A stretch of 17,292 nt of DNA from JBEEMU01 sp043778315. Lineage in GTDB: Bacteria; Bacteroidota; Bacteroidia; Chitinophagales; Saprospiraceae. This document shows positions 6,527-14,380 of the stretch, in pieces. Both the position numbers and the translations under genes were made by a program. Where the stretch lies: contig JAYWGJ010000354.1 of assembly GCA_043778315.1 (NCBI GenBank), positions 1 to 17,292 of the forward strand. Direction: 5' to 3'. Positions within the stretch are counted from its first letter, which is position 1. Each line of letters starts with the position of its first letter. Under the pieces are notes generated by a model, which worked only from the letters and a program-made list of their open reading frames with translations, did not search any database and had not been told where the DNA came from.

Positions 6527-7873
6527 TTATTGTGCCAACAAATCGAGTATTTCTTTAAAATGCTCACTTTCGATACCCTGCTCTTCAAACCTTTTAAAAT
6601 CGCGTTCTATTTGTTCTTTAAAACTTATAAAAGGTGGAGGTGTAGCTGCTGGCTGCTCGGTAGGTTTAGATACACCTTCATAAGCTGATTTCTTTTGCCT
6701 TTTGGGGTGTTTTGACAGACTATTTTCCACCTGCTGATTTTTATACTTTTTATAAATTGACTTTGCAAGCTCGATATCTTCATTTAACAAATAAGAATGT
6801 GCTAGTGTAATTTTTATTTGTAGGCTTTCATCAAATTCTTTTTCTGCTTTTTGCATCAGTTTAACTGCTTTTATGTACTGTTTATTTTTTATATACAGCA
6901 ACCCTAAATTTTTATATTCATGTTCTTTCATGTAGCCTTTGTCAAGTATAGCTAAATACGCTTTTATTCTATCTGAATCACTTGTCGAGTCATATAAACT
7001 CCGTCTTAGCTCAGTCGCTTCAGCCTGCGGGTCTTTTGTAAGATTTTCGCATTTTAAAGCAGACTCCTTTAAAGCTTGATTCGAGGTAAACTCGCTCATT
7101 TGCTGTACTTCATAGAGCGTGTACTTTAAAGAAAGTTGTTCTATTACACAACCGCACATTACCTCTTTGTTTTCAATATCAGGCAATTTATCCATAAAAG
7201 ATTTAATAAGAATTTTTTTCACCTCACTAGTCCAACCCGTTTCTGCTTGTGCATCTACTACTGGTACAATTTCTAACACAATTCTTTCACTAAATAATTG
7301 GTTAGGATTGTAGAAACCTACCCATATTTGGGTTCGTAAACCATTAAAACAAGCACTATTATTCAAAAACCTAGCATCTTCGTGAACGTCACTAAAAGAA
7401 TAGCACGCATTATTAATTTCACCTGTTTGTGAATAGTTGTCTGCGTCTTCTTCAAGATTAAAAATATTATAATTGCATCTATCTTCTCCCATAACCATAG
7501 ATGTTAATTTTAATCCTCCAGAGGCAGCAGCTATACCAGGTACTGGAATTGCTTGTACTAAATCGCCCAAAGAGTTTAAAAGTTCTTGGTTTTTACCCAA
7601 AAGCGTTACTCTTATTGCGACTTGAACCGTTCCTCTTGGTAGTTCAACACTACGAGAAGTTCTTTGCTGCGCACTTAACTTAAAATCCTCTTTTGTATAT
7701 TGTCCCAAAGTATTGCTACCATTCGCTTTAGTATTAGCAACTCTATTAGGTGATACTCCAGTACCTGAATTAGATTGTCGATACTCAGTTTTAGGTGGTC
7801 TTTTCGCAAGAGCTTGTCCAAAAGATAACGAAATTTCTATAAATAGAAAAATAGGTAGAATGATGTATTTCAT
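6527..7873 (-). CDS. Secreted TPR-containing protein of unknown function
   Basis: A 448-residue protein with a clear signal peptide (MKYIILPIFLFIEISLSFG, cleavage likely near 19-20), so it is exported. Residues ~35-75 are Ser/Thr/Asn-rich and low in order. Residues ~80-210 form an unassigned domain rich in beta-type sequence with Cys133, Cys157 and Cys175. Cys240 and Cys242 form a CGC motif. Residues ~317-380 are tetratricopeptide-like (YKNLGLLYIKNKQYIKAVKLM, then LAHSYLLNEDIELAKSIYKKY). A Pro-rich linker (~403-414) leads to a charged helix ending in FKEILDLLAQ. I do not recognise the whole family. TPRs imply protein binding. It has its own promoter-like site upstream and a strong terminator downstream, and is more AT-rich than the 11765-13270 TPR gene, to which it shows no evident similarity outside the repeats. 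Confidence 0.75.
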   Translation of the reverse strand: MKYIILPIFLFIEISLSFGQALAKRPPKTEYRQSNSGTGVSPNRVANTKANGSNTLGQYTKEDFKLSAQQRTSRSVELPRGTVQVAIRVTLLGKNQELLNSLGDLVQAIPVPGIAAASGGLKLTSMVMGEDRCNYNIFNLEEDADNYSQTGEINNACYSFSDVHEDARFLNNSACFNGLRTQIWVGFYNPNQLFSERIVLEIVPVVDAQAETGWTSEVKKILIKSFMDKLPDIENKEVMCGCVIEQLSLKYTLYEVQQMSEFTSNQALKESALKCENLTKDPQAEATELRRSLYDSTSDSDRIKAYLAILDKGYMKEHEYKNLGLLYIKNKQYIKAVKLMQKAEKEFDESLQIKITLAHSYLLNEDIELAKSIYKKYKNQQVENSLSKHPKRQKKSAYEGVSKPTEQPAATPPPFISFKEQIERDFKRFEEQGIESEHFKEILDLLAQ

Positions 7874-7952
7874 ATTGATAAGTATTTATGTAAAAATTGA
7901 TAGTTTAATTAAATAAAAATTGATAATGACAGTAAATGCCTATTGCACCCCA

Positions 7953-7960
7953 CAAATATA
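7953..7960 (-). promoter_or_regulatory. Predicted promoter -7 element of the secreted TPR gene
   Basis: On the minus strand this reads TATATTTG, fitting TAnnTTTG, about 80 bases upstream of the start codon and downstream of the atpD terminator. A clear -33 element is not seen. Confidence 0.4.
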
Positions 7961-8001
7961 CGCCATTTCCAAAATAAAAAAAATATTTTCATAATAAAAA
8001 C

Positions 8002-8043
8002 AAAAAAAGACTGCCAGTGTTTCCACAGCGACAGCCTTTTTTT
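8002..8043 (-). terminator. atpD terminator
   Basis: Read on the minus strand, a stem starting with seven A and ending with seven T pairs over 14 positions, including two G-U pairs, with a further imperfect inner stem and a GAAA-like tip. It lies about 30 bases after the atpD stop codon, so atpD is not read through into the next gene. Confidence 0.8.
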
Positions 8044-8071
8044 ATTTTTATAGATACTTTTGTATCGTAAA

Positions 8072-9580
8072 TTACGCTTCCAAAGCCAATTGTTTGGCTT
8101 TTGCGACTGCGTCATCAATGTTTCCTACCAAGTTGAAGGCTGCTTCGGGCAAATCGTCGTGTTTACCATCGATAATTTCGTTAAAGCCGCGAATAGTTTC
8201 GTTAATATCAACGAATACACCTGGCAAACCTGTAAATTGCTCCGCAACGTAGAACGGTTGCGACAAGAAACGCTGCACCCGACGGGCGCGGTTTACCACC
8301 TGCTTATCTTCTTCGCTCAACTCCTCCATACCCAAAATCGCAATAATGTCTTGCAATTCTTTGTAGCGTTGTAGCAAGTTTTGTACGCGCAACGTGCATT
8401 TGTAATGCTCTTCGCCGAGCGTCGCCGCGTTCAAAATCCGCGACGTAGAGTCCAAAGGATCTACGGCAGGGTAAATCCCTAACTCCGATATTTTACGGTT
8501 GAGTACGGTCGTCGCGTCCAAGTGCGCAAAAGTAGTAGCGGGAGCCGGGTCAGTTAAGTCATCGGCAGGTACATAAACCGCTTGTACTGAGGTGATTGAG
8601 CCGCGTTTGGTAGAAGTGATGCGCTCTTGCATCAAACCCATTTCGGTAGCCAAAGTAGGCTGATAACCCACCGCCGAAGGCATACGACCCAAAAGTGCCG
8701 ATACTTCCGAACCCGCTTGCGTGAATCGGAAGATATTATCGATAAAGAATAAGATGTCGCGACCGCCAGCAGGGTCAGACTTGTCGCCGTCGCGGAAGTA
8801 TTCCGCAATCGTCAAACCTGTAAGCGCAACCCGCGCACGCGCACCAGGAGGCTCGTTCATCTGACCGAACACCAACGTCGCTTGCGATTTTTTGAGTTCC
8901 ACTTTATCCACTTTTGATAAGTCCCAGCCGCCTTCTTCCATGCTGTGTTTGAACGCGTCGCCGTAGCGAATTACGTTCGATTCTATCATTTCACGCAAAA
9001 GGTCGTTGCCCTCACGGGTGCGCTCGCCTACGCCTGCAAACACAGACATACCGTCGTAACCTTTCGCGATATTATTAATCAACTCCATAATCAATACGGT
9101 TTTGCCTACGCCCGCACCGCCAAACAAACCAATTTTACCGCCCTTAGAGTACGGCGCGATAAGGTCTATCACTTTGATACCTGTAAACAATACCTCCGAC
9201 TCGGTCGATAGGTCTTCGTAAGCAGGTGGATTGCGGTGAATAGAATACCGCTCGCCGCCCGCAGGGATATTGCCCATGCCGTCGATAGCGTCGCCAACCA
9301 CGTTGAACAAACGACCACGAATCGCGTCGCCCGTAGGTACAGAAATCGGCGCGCCCGTATCTATAACCTCCATGCCGCGCATCATGCCGTCGGTAGAGTC
9401 CATCGATATCGTCCGCACGCTATCCTCGCCCAAGTGACGCTGACACTCCAAAATGATAACCGACCCGTCGGGGCGCGCTACTGTCAAGGCGTTATTGATT
9501 TTCGGTAATTTAGCACCGCTACCCGCGAAGCTCACATCGATAACCGCACCGATGATTTGTTTAATTTGACCGTTTGCCAT
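8072..9580 (-). CDS. atpD: F1F0 ATP synthase subunit beta
   Basis: The 502-residue protein is full length and collinear with bacterial AtpD. It is the catalytic subunit of F1, hydrolysing or making ATP at the alpha/beta interface on the cytoplasmic side of the inner membrane. Visible motifs: the N-terminal barrel start GQIKQIIGAVIDVSF, the P-loop GGAGVGKT at 154-161 (Lys160), the catalytic-glutamate segment GVGERTREG (Glu186), Walker B ILFFIDN (Asp281), and SALLGRMPSAVGYQPTL at ~295-310. The C-terminal helical domain is intact. The ATG gives the expected MANGQIKQI start. It has its own promoter and terminator, and no atpC follows, although atpD-atpC pairs are common in Bacteroidota. The other subunit genes must be elsewhere. 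Confidence 0.98.
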   Translation of the reverse strand: MANGQIKQIIGAVIDVSFAGSGAKLPKINNALTVARPDGSVIILECQRHLGEDSVRTISMDSTDGMMRGMEVIDTGAPISVPTGDAIRGRLFNVVGDAIDGMGNIPAGGERYSIHRNPPAYEDLSTESEVLFTGIKVIDLIAPYSKGGKIGLFGGAGVGKTVLIMELINNIAKGYDGMSVFAGVGERTREGNDLLREMIESNVIRYGDAFKHSMEEGGWDLSKVDKVELKKSQATLVFGQMNEPPGARARVALTGLTIAEYFRDGDKSDPAGGRDILFFIDNIFRFTQAGSEVSALLGRMPSAVGYQPTLATEMGLMQERITSTKRGSITSVQAVYVPADDLTDPAPATTFAHLDATTVLNRKISELGIYPAVDPLDSTSRILNAATLGEEHYKCTLRVQNLLQRYKELQDIIAILGMEELSEEDKQVVNRARRVQRFLSQPFYVAEQFTGLPGVFVDINETIRGFNEIIDGKHDDLPEAAFNLVGNIDDAVAKAKQLALEA

Positions 9581-9670
9581 TATATCAGCTATTTTTTATT
9601 AACTATTTTTAAATACACTACTATATATAAGGTGTATGCTTTTTGCAAAACGTAACCTCTAAATTTGCCG

Positions 9671-9678
9671 CAAAGGTA
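9671..9678 (-). promoter_or_regulatory. Predicted atpD promoter -7 element
   Basis: TACCTTTG on the minus strand, a full TAnnTTTG match, ~90 bases upstream of the atpD start codon. The -33 element is not distinct. The same octamer occurs just upstream of the tRNA-Ser gene. Confidence 0.6.
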
Positions 9679-9814
9679 AGGCATTTTTATTTATTATTAA
9701 GCTATTTTATGAAAAAAAATATTTTTATTTGGTAAATTGTATTTTTGGATAAGGTTTTCAGATATAAATTTTGAATGTAATGGATTTTAACCCTATTTTT
9801 TGAAACAGGGATTG

Positions 9815-9895
9815 GCGGTAATTTATTCCGCTATCCACAAAAAAATCCAATTATAAATAAAATGGCATGTTACTTTGAGCGGAATAAATTACCGC
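9815..9895. repeat. 18-base perfect inverted repeat
   Basis: GCGGTAATTTATTCCGCT (9815-9832) and AGCGGAATAAATTACCGC (9878-9895) are exact reverse complements with a 45-base spacer. Pairing continues weakly outward through GGGA/TCCC to about 9808 and 9901. It sits between two divergent promoters, ~50 bases upstream of the TlpA-like promoter. It could be a dispersed palindromic element, a cruciform, or a paired binding site. Confidence 0.85.
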
Positions 9896-9943
9896 TCTCC
9901 CAGCATATTGCACCATATATTATATTACTATAAAATTGCGTTG

Positions 9944-9951
9944 TATCTTTG
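9944..9951 (+). promoter_or_regulatory. Predicted promoter -7 element of the TlpA-like gene
   Basis: TATCTTTG matches TAnnTTTG and lies 56 bases upstream of the ATG, with AT-rich sequence before it. A clear -33 TTG at the usual spacing is not visible. Confidence 0.5.
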
Positions 9952-10007
9952 GCACAAAATAAGTATTATAATTATAACAAAAAAATCAAATTACATTTAT
10001 ATTTAAT

Positions 10008-11420
10008 ATGATAAACGGATTGAAAAAACTACTATTCTGCTTAGTCGCAACGATTTTTATGGGTCACGCGGCGCACGCCGACGACGACAAAAACGGCATC
10101 GTCGTTTCGGGTAAATTTATGAACTGCACGGCGGCGGATAGCGTCCGTTTTTACGAGTACGACGGCATCGCCTTTCGGCAAATAGCGCAAGGCGCATGGA
10201 CAAAAAAGGGCGATACGAGCGTTTTTAGCTTTACCTTACCCAAAAAATTGGTGCGCGGCATTTATTTTATTGGCACCGACCGCAATAATATACGGAGTTT
10301 TATACTCGGCAACGAGCGGCAGGCGAGCGAAAAAAACATCGTTTTCGCAGGTGAATGCACGCAGTTTAACCGCTCGAGCATTTCGGGTTCGCCGTACAAT
10401 ACGCGGTTTGAGCAATTGATGCAACAAATGGCGCAAATCAATCAGCAAGGCATGCAGGTAATCGGCGAATTTCGCGCCGCAAACGGCGATACCGTAAAGC
10501 TCAATAAAGCGATATTCGCACTACGCGCCTTAGACAAACAAAAACTCTCGACCTTAGATAGCACCAATAAATACGATAGTTTTATGCAAAAAACAGCCGC
10601 TTTGCGCACCTATATCAGTTGGTATTGGGACAAAAAAGGCTACACCGACGAGATACAGTATTTTGGCAACGAGTTTTTTCAGTTGGCGGATTTTAAAGAT
10701 GTGACGTGGCTCGAGCGTATGCCGTTGCTTGCCGACGCTTTCCGCGAATTTACGCAAAACGTATCGCAAATCGGTATGGACGGCGAGCGACAACGCGCCT
10801 TTATAGAAAAACAATTGGCACGCATCGCACCGAATACCCGCGCTTATAAAACGGCACTTTCGGGCGTTTTGCAGGGCTATATAGACAAAGACCCGACCAA
10901 TTTCGTCTATTTTGCGGATAAATGGCTCAAATTGTACCGCAAAGAAAACAAGGATATTGTCCCGTCTATCGAGCAGCGTGTAGCTTCGCTTCGCTCGCAA
11001 ATCATCGGTGGCGCAGCACCCGAAATAAAAATGGCAACGCCCGACGGCGGCACTTACGCGCTCTCGCAGATGAAAGGCAAAATCGTTTTGATAGATTTTT
11101 GGGCTTCGTGGTGCGGTCCGTGCCGCAGGTCGATGCCTGAAGTAAAAGGCATTTACGGCAAGTACAAAGACAGAGGTTTTGAGATATTGGGCGTAAGCCT
11201 CGATAAAGATAACGCGGCTTGGTTGGCAGCGATAAAAGCGGATAATCTGCCTTGGAAGCACGTCAGCGACCTCAAATTTTGGCAGTCCGAAGCCGCGCAA
11301 ACCTACGGCGTGACCTCTATTCCACACACCGTTTTGGTGGATAAAAACGGCAATATCGCAGCGCGCAACTTGCAAGGCGCGGCATTAGAGCAGAAAATAG
11401 AGGAGTTGTTGGCGAAGTAA
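10008..11420 (+). CDS. Secreted TlpA-like thioredoxin-fold protein
   Basis: The 470-residue protein has a signal peptide (hydrophobic FCLVATIFMG, likely cleavage after AHA near residue 24), so it acts in the periplasm or on the envelope. Residues ~30-125 are beta-rich and resemble the DUF4369-type N-terminal domain often fused to TlpA thioredoxins in Bacteroidota; ~126-330 is mostly helical. Residues ~334-470 are a TlpA/AhpC-TSA-like thioredoxin domain with APEIKMATPDG, the WCGPC active site at 368-372 (Cys369, Cys372) and the cis-proline segment TSIPHTVLVDKNG. It should catalyse thiol-disulfide exchange on exported proteins; the partner is unknown. It has its own promoter-like site, and 344 bases separate it from the next gene, so it is probably a single-gene unit. 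Confidence 0.92.
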   Translation: MINGLKKLLFCLVATIFMGHAAHADDDKNGIVVSGKFMNCTAADSVRFYEYDGIAFRQIAQGAWTKKGDTSVFSFTLPKKLVRGIYFIGTDRNNIRSFILGNERQASEKNIVFAGECTQFNRSSISGSPYNTRFEQLMQQMAQINQQGMQVIGEFRAANGDTVKLNKAIFALRALDKQKLSTLDSTNKYDSFMQKTAALRTYISWYWDKKGYTDEIQYFGNEFFQLADFKDVTWLERMPLLADAFREFTQNVSQIGMDGERQRAFIEKQLARIAPNTRAYKTALSGVLQGYIDKDPTNFVYFADKWLKLYRKENKDIVPSIEQRVASLRSQIIGGAAPEIKMATPDGGTYALSQMKGKIVLIDFWASWCGPCRRSMPEVKGIYGKYKDRGFEILGVSLDKDNAAWLAAIKADNLPWKHVSDLKFWQSEAAQTYGVTSIPHTVLVDKNGNIAARNLQGAALEQKIEELLAK

Positions 11421-11607
11421 TAAGAAAGCGATATTACGCAGTGGTTATTTATATTGTGATAATAGTTCTAAGTGTTATTGTTTTCCGGGAATGAAAATAA
11501 GGTCGATGGCTTAGGGGTTGGGCGACCGACCTATTAGAATTGTCGGCGGGAACGGAGTATAAAAAGGTGATAAACAGCGCACTGTTCGAAGCTGTGACCA
11601 TTTGGGA

Positions 11608-11642
11608 ACAGCAAGTTTGGGCTGTGTTCCCTTTTTCTGCGG
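11608..11642 (+). terminator. Possible terminator of the TlpA-like gene
   Basis: GGGAAC plus AGC pair with GCT plus GTTCCC, with a two-base bulge, followed at once by CTTTTTCT. It lies nearly 190 bases past the stop codon, which is far for a dedicated terminator, so it may instead belong to a dispersed repeat. Confidence 0.45.
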
Positions 11643-11668
11643 AGAGTAGCCTGACAAGTCTAATAAGT

Positions 11669-11706
11669 CTTGATTTTTTGGTTCTTTTTTATCAAGAAAA
11701 AAGAAC
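11669..11706. repeat. Two mutually exclusive hairpins upstream of the TPR gene
   Basis: GTTCTTTTTT (11681-11690) pairs perfectly with AAAAAAGAAC (11697-11706) around the loop ATCAAG. That loop is itself complementary to CTTGAT (11669-11674), so a second, shorter stem could form instead. It lies 58 bases upstream of the TPR start codon. Confidence 0.6.
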
Positions 11707-11764
11707 AAGAAAAGAAGAAATGACCCGTTTGTATAATATCAAAATAAGCCATTAATTGAAACAA

Positions 11765-13270
11765 ATGAAATATATCTTAATATGTTTTTGTTGGCTAATA
11801 GCGACAGCCGCCGTAGCGCAAAAAACAAAAAAACTCGCCGAACGAATGCAGGAAAGCGAAGTACTGCAACAAGAGCGATTTATCGCTGCGGTACGCGAAA
11901 AAGTGCTGGGCAATAACGAGGAAGCGAGCCGCAGACTCGAGGAACTAGCAGGCGACGCGCCCAAAAACGCACCTATTCATTTTGAGTGGGCGACGGTTTT
12001 GTATAGTTTGAAACAAAAGGAAAAATCGCTCTTGCAAGCTAAAGAAGCCTATGGTTTAGACCCCGAAAACAAGGTTTTTGGGCAGTTTTACGCGGAGCGA
12101 TTGGACGACAAAGCGGACTACAAAGGCGCGGCACTGGTGTATCAAAACCTAAGCAAAACGTTCCCGAACGACAAGGATATGTATATGCAGCAAGGCTTGA
12201 TGTCGGTGAAAGCAGGCGACACCGAAAACGCCCTGAAAGCTTTTAATACCTTAGAAACTAAGCTCGGGCTGAACGAAGAAACGACGCGTCGAAAGTTCCT
12301 TTTATTTGTTGCCTTAGGCCAACAAGAAAAAGCGGCGAACGAGTGGTTGCGGCTGATAGAAAAGTTCCCGAACACGGTAGAATATCGACACGAGTTAGCT
12401 AATTTTTATACTACGACGGGCAGCTCCGCGAAAGCGATGGAAGTGTATCAAGCGATACAAAAAATCGCGCCGTCCGACCCGCAAGCAATGTTCGCACTCA
12501 CCAAAGACGCGGGCAAAAAAGGCGACGAAGTGGCGTTTTTGCAGTCGCTGCGCGGTATGTTTGCGCGCACCGACATCACCGTCGACAACAAGATAAAACA
12601 GCTCGCGCCGTACTTGGATTTGATGACTCCGCAGACCGAACCGCGCCTCGCGGCAGAGGTACTGAGCTGCGCGCGCAGCCTCGCCGATACGCACCCGAAA
12701 GACGCGCAAGCGCAGAGTTTTTATGCCGATTTATTGTACAAAAACGGACAGAAAGAAGCCGCGTTGCCTGTGTTTTTACGTTCCGCAGAAGCGGATAAAA
12801 AACGGTTTTACCCTTGGCAATTTATATTGATTATACTCACCGAAACCAAAAATTTTGACGAGTTATTGAAGCAATCTGACCGCGCAATGGATTATTTCCC
12901 TAATCAGCCCTTAGTGTATTATATGAGCGGCGTTGGTTTATACCAAAAAGAAAAATACAAAGCCGCCGCCGATATGTTTACAACCGCAGTACCGATGTTG
13001 GGCGCAAACTCTACGATGCGGCAAGATGTACAGCATCAACTCGGGCGCAGCTATACGCAGCTCAAACAGTACGATTTAGCCGAAAATGCTTTCGCGAACG
13101 CGCTGGCGAACGGTGGTAACAAGGACGCGGGCGTACTCGAGCATTACGGCGATTTGCAGTTTTTGCAAGGCAGAACCGATGCAGCAATGCAAAATTGGCA
13201 AAAAGCACAAACCGCAGGTAACAAAAGCGATGCTTTGCGCAAAAAAATTAGCGACAAGCGGATTGAGTAA
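11765..13270 (+). CDS. Secreted TPR-repeat protein
   Basis: I place the start at the ATG at 11765, giving 501 residues, rather than an in-frame TTG nine bases earlier, because it opens directly into a signal peptide (MKYILICFCWLIATAAVAQ, cleavage after AVA-Q). The remainder is almost wholly helical with many TPR-like units; clear ones include APIHFEWATVLYSLKQKEKSLLQAKEAYGLDPE, KDMYMQQGLMSVKAGDTENALKAF, EYRHELANFYTTTGSSAKAMEVY, AQSFYADLLYKNGQKEAALPVF, PLVYYMSGVGLYQKEKYKAAADMF and HQLGRSYTQLKQYDLAENAF. Such superhelical scaffolds bind other proteins, here outside the cytoplasm. No enzymatic domain is visible. It ends 18 bases before queG and may be co-transcribed with it. The partner and process are unknown. 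Confidence 0.85.
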   Translation: MKYILICFCWLIATAAVAQKTKKLAERMQESEVLQQERFIAAVREKVLGNNEEASRRLEELAGDAPKNAPIHFEWATVLYSLKQKEKSLLQAKEAYGLDPENKVFGQFYAERLDDKADYKGAALVYQNLSKTFPNDKDMYMQQGLMSVKAGDTENALKAFNTLETKLGLNEETTRRKFLLFVALGQQEKAANEWLRLIEKFPNTVEYRHELANFYTTTGSSAKAMEVYQAIQKIAPSDPQAMFALTKDAGKKGDEVAFLQSLRGMFARTDITVDNKIKQLAPYLDLMTPQTEPRLAAEVLSCARSLADTHPKDAQAQSFYADLLYKNGQKEAALPVFLRSAEADKKRFYPWQFILIILTETKNFDELLKQSDRAMDYFPNQPLVYYMSGVGLYQKEKYKAAADMFTTAVPMLGANSTMRQDVQHQLGRSYTQLKQYDLAENAFANALANGGNKDAGVLEHYGDLQFLQGRTDAAMQNWQKAQTAGNKSDALRKKISDKRIE

Positions 13271-13288
13271 TTATCTAAAAAAACAGCC

Positions 13289-14203
13289 ATGAACCACACA
13301 CAAACTATCCGCGCCGAAGCCCTCCGTTTGGGCTTCGATTGGGTTGGTTTTGCGCATGCGGAGCGCATGGACGCGGAGGCGCGCCGCTTGGAAACGTGGC
13401 TCAATAAAGGTTTTCATGGCGAAATGAAATACATGGAAAACCATTTTGAACTGCGCATCGACCCGACGAAATTGGTGGACGGCGCGCAAACCGTCGTGTC
13501 GCTGATGTTCAATTATTACACCGACGAAACGCAAGCTGACGCTGCCGCGCCCAAAATATCAAAATACGCCTACGGCACTGATTATCACTTGATTATAAAA
13601 GAAAAACTACGCGAACTCCTCGATTTTATCCGCGCTACGGTGGGCGAAGTGAACGGGAGATGCTTTGTGGATAGCGCGCCTGTATTGGAACGCGACTGGG
13701 CGCAGCGCGCTGGCGCAGGTTGGATTGGCAAAAACACGCTGCTCATCAATCCGCGCAAAGGCTCGTACTATTTCCTCGCCGAACTCATTATCGACCTCGC
13801 GCTCCCGCCCGACGACCCGATGCGCGACTATTGCGGCACTTGCACCCGTTGCATCGATGCCTGCCCGACCGACGCTATTTCGCCAAGTGGCTACTTTATG
13901 GACGGCTCTAAGTGCATTTCTTACCTCACTATCGAGCTGCGCGACGCGATACCCAATGCCTTCAAAGGCAAAATGGACAATTGGGCGTTTGGCTGCGATA
14001 TTTGCCAAGCGGTATGCCCGTGGAATCGGTTTGCGACGCGGCATCAAACGCCCGCGCTTGAGCCGCACCCCGACCTCCTCGCAATGTCTGCCGCCGACTG
14101 GACAGAACTCACAGCCGACGTTTTCGGGCGAGTGTTCAAAAAATCTGCCGTGAAGCGGACAAAATTAGCAGGTTTGCAACGCAATATTCGTTTTTTAGAA
14201 TAA
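13289..14203 (+). CDS. queG: Epoxyqueuosine reductase QueG
   Basis: A 304-residue cytoplasmic enzyme for the last step of queuosine synthesis, reducing epoxyqueuosine to queuosine at position 34 of tRNAs for Asp, Asn, His and Tyr, using cobalamin and two [4Fe-4S] clusters. Visible: the DSAPVLER segment with the likely catalytic Asp128, AGAGWIGKNTLLI (142-153), the ferredoxin motif CGTCTRCIDACP (Cys182, 185, 188, 192) and a second set in KCISY (Cys209) and CDICQAVCPWN (Cys236, 239, 243). All cluster cysteines are present. It lacks the C-terminal HEAT-like extension of longer homologues, as many Bacteroidota versions do. It follows the TPR gene by 18 bases. The tRNA-Ser gene downstream is not a substrate, so that adjacency is probably incidental. 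Confidence 0.96.
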   Translation: MNHTQTIRAEALRLGFDWVGFAHAERMDAEARRLETWLNKGFHGEMKYMENHFELRIDPTKLVDGAQTVVSLMFNYYTDETQADAAAPKISKYAYGTDYHLIIKEKLRELLDFIRATVGEVNGRCFVDSAPVLERDWAQRAGAGWIGKNTLLINPRKGSYYFLAELIIDLALPPDDPMRDYCGTCTRCIDACPTDAISPSGYFMDGSKCISYLTIELRDAIPNAFKGKMDNWAFGCDICQAVCPWNRFATRHQTPALEPHPDLLAMSAADWTELTADVFGRVFKKSAVKRTKLAGLQRNIRFLE

Positions 14204-14209
14204 TTGTAT

Positions 14210-14217
14210 TACCTTTG
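14210..14217 (+). promoter_or_regulatory. Predicted tRNA-Ser promoter -7 element
   Basis: TACCTTTG, a full TAnnTTTG match, lies seven bases past the queG stop codon and 13 bases before the tRNA 5' end, which puts the start of transcription only a few bases upstream of the mature tRNA. Confidence 0.6.
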
Positions 14218-14229
14218 CATCGTAATAAA

Positions 14230-14317
14230 GGAGAGGTGGCCGAGTGGTCGAAGGCGCACGCCTGGAAAGTGTGTAAACCCCAAAAGGGTTTCCAGGGTTC
14301 GAATCCCTGTCTCTCCG
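14230..14317 (+). tRNA. tRNA-Ser (anticodon GGA)
   Basis: An 88-base class II tRNA. The acceptor GGAGAGG pairs with TCTCTCC (one G-U pair at the inner end). The anticodon stem CACGC/GTGTG encloses the loop CTGGAAA with anticodon GGA at 14264-14266, reading UCC and UCU. A long variable arm (AACCC...GGGTT) typical of serine tRNA is followed by the T arm CAGGG-TTCGAAT-CCCTG. The discriminator base is G. The 3' CCA is not fully encoded (CCT follows) and must be added by the CCA-adding enzyme. Confidence 0.97.
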
Positions 14318-14323
14318 CCTAAT

Positions 14324-14363
14324 AAAAAAGCACTCTGAACGGTAGGTTTGGAGTGCTTTTTTT
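14324..14363. terminator. Bidirectional terminator after tRNA-Ser
   Basis: AAAAAAGCACTC (14324-14335) and GAGTGCTTTTTT (14351-14362) pair perfectly over 12 bases around a 15-base loop, with a T run on the right. It separates the tRNA from the modification operon. Confidence 0.85.
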
Positions 14364-14380
14364 GGTTGAAAAAAATGTTT

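Larger units (their letters stand above)
9581..10007. other. Divergent intergenic region between atpD and the TlpA-like gene
   Basis: About 427 AT-rich bases with no coding sequence. It holds the atpD promoter and leader at the left, a small imperfect hairpin (CCCTATTT/AAACAGGG, 9791-9810), a long perfect inverted repeat (9815-9895), and the promoter-like site of the TlpA-like gene at the right. Confidence 0.75.
11421..11764. other. Intergenic region with several hairpins
   Basis: About 344 bases with no supported gene: the open frames on both strands are short and lack family features. It contains a small stem AGGTCG/CGACCT (about 11500-11533), a terminator-like hairpin near 11606-11642 and an AT-rich hairpin pair at 11669-11706. 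No TAnnTTTG promoter is evident before the next gene. Confidence 0.6.

Noticed and set aside
10554..11375. Long minus-strand open frame (273 codons) opposite the TlpA-like gene
   Set aside because: It overlaps a gene with an unmistakable WCGPC thioredoxin domain, and its own translation is rich in Arg, His and Phe without any family motif: an antisense shadow of codon bias.
11511..11755. Short open frames on both strands between the TlpA-like and TPR genes
   Set aside because: Both are about 65-71 codons, run through hairpins, and lack a ribosome-binding context or conserved-looking sequence.
11756..11764. Upstream TTG start for the 11765 TPR gene
   Set aside because: The ATG three codons later opens directly into a normal signal peptide, and ATG is used throughout the window.
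13665..14153. Alternative-frame open frames of ~150-160 codons on both strands within queG
   Set aside because: QueG carries all its cluster cysteines in frame; the other frames give low-complexity Arg/Ser/Ala-rich translations typical of GC-biased shadows.
13289..14317. Functional link between queG and the adjacent tRNA gene
   Set aside because: Queuosine is placed in tRNAs for Asp, Asn, His and Tyr; this tRNA is Ser(GGA), so the adjacency is not a substrate relation.
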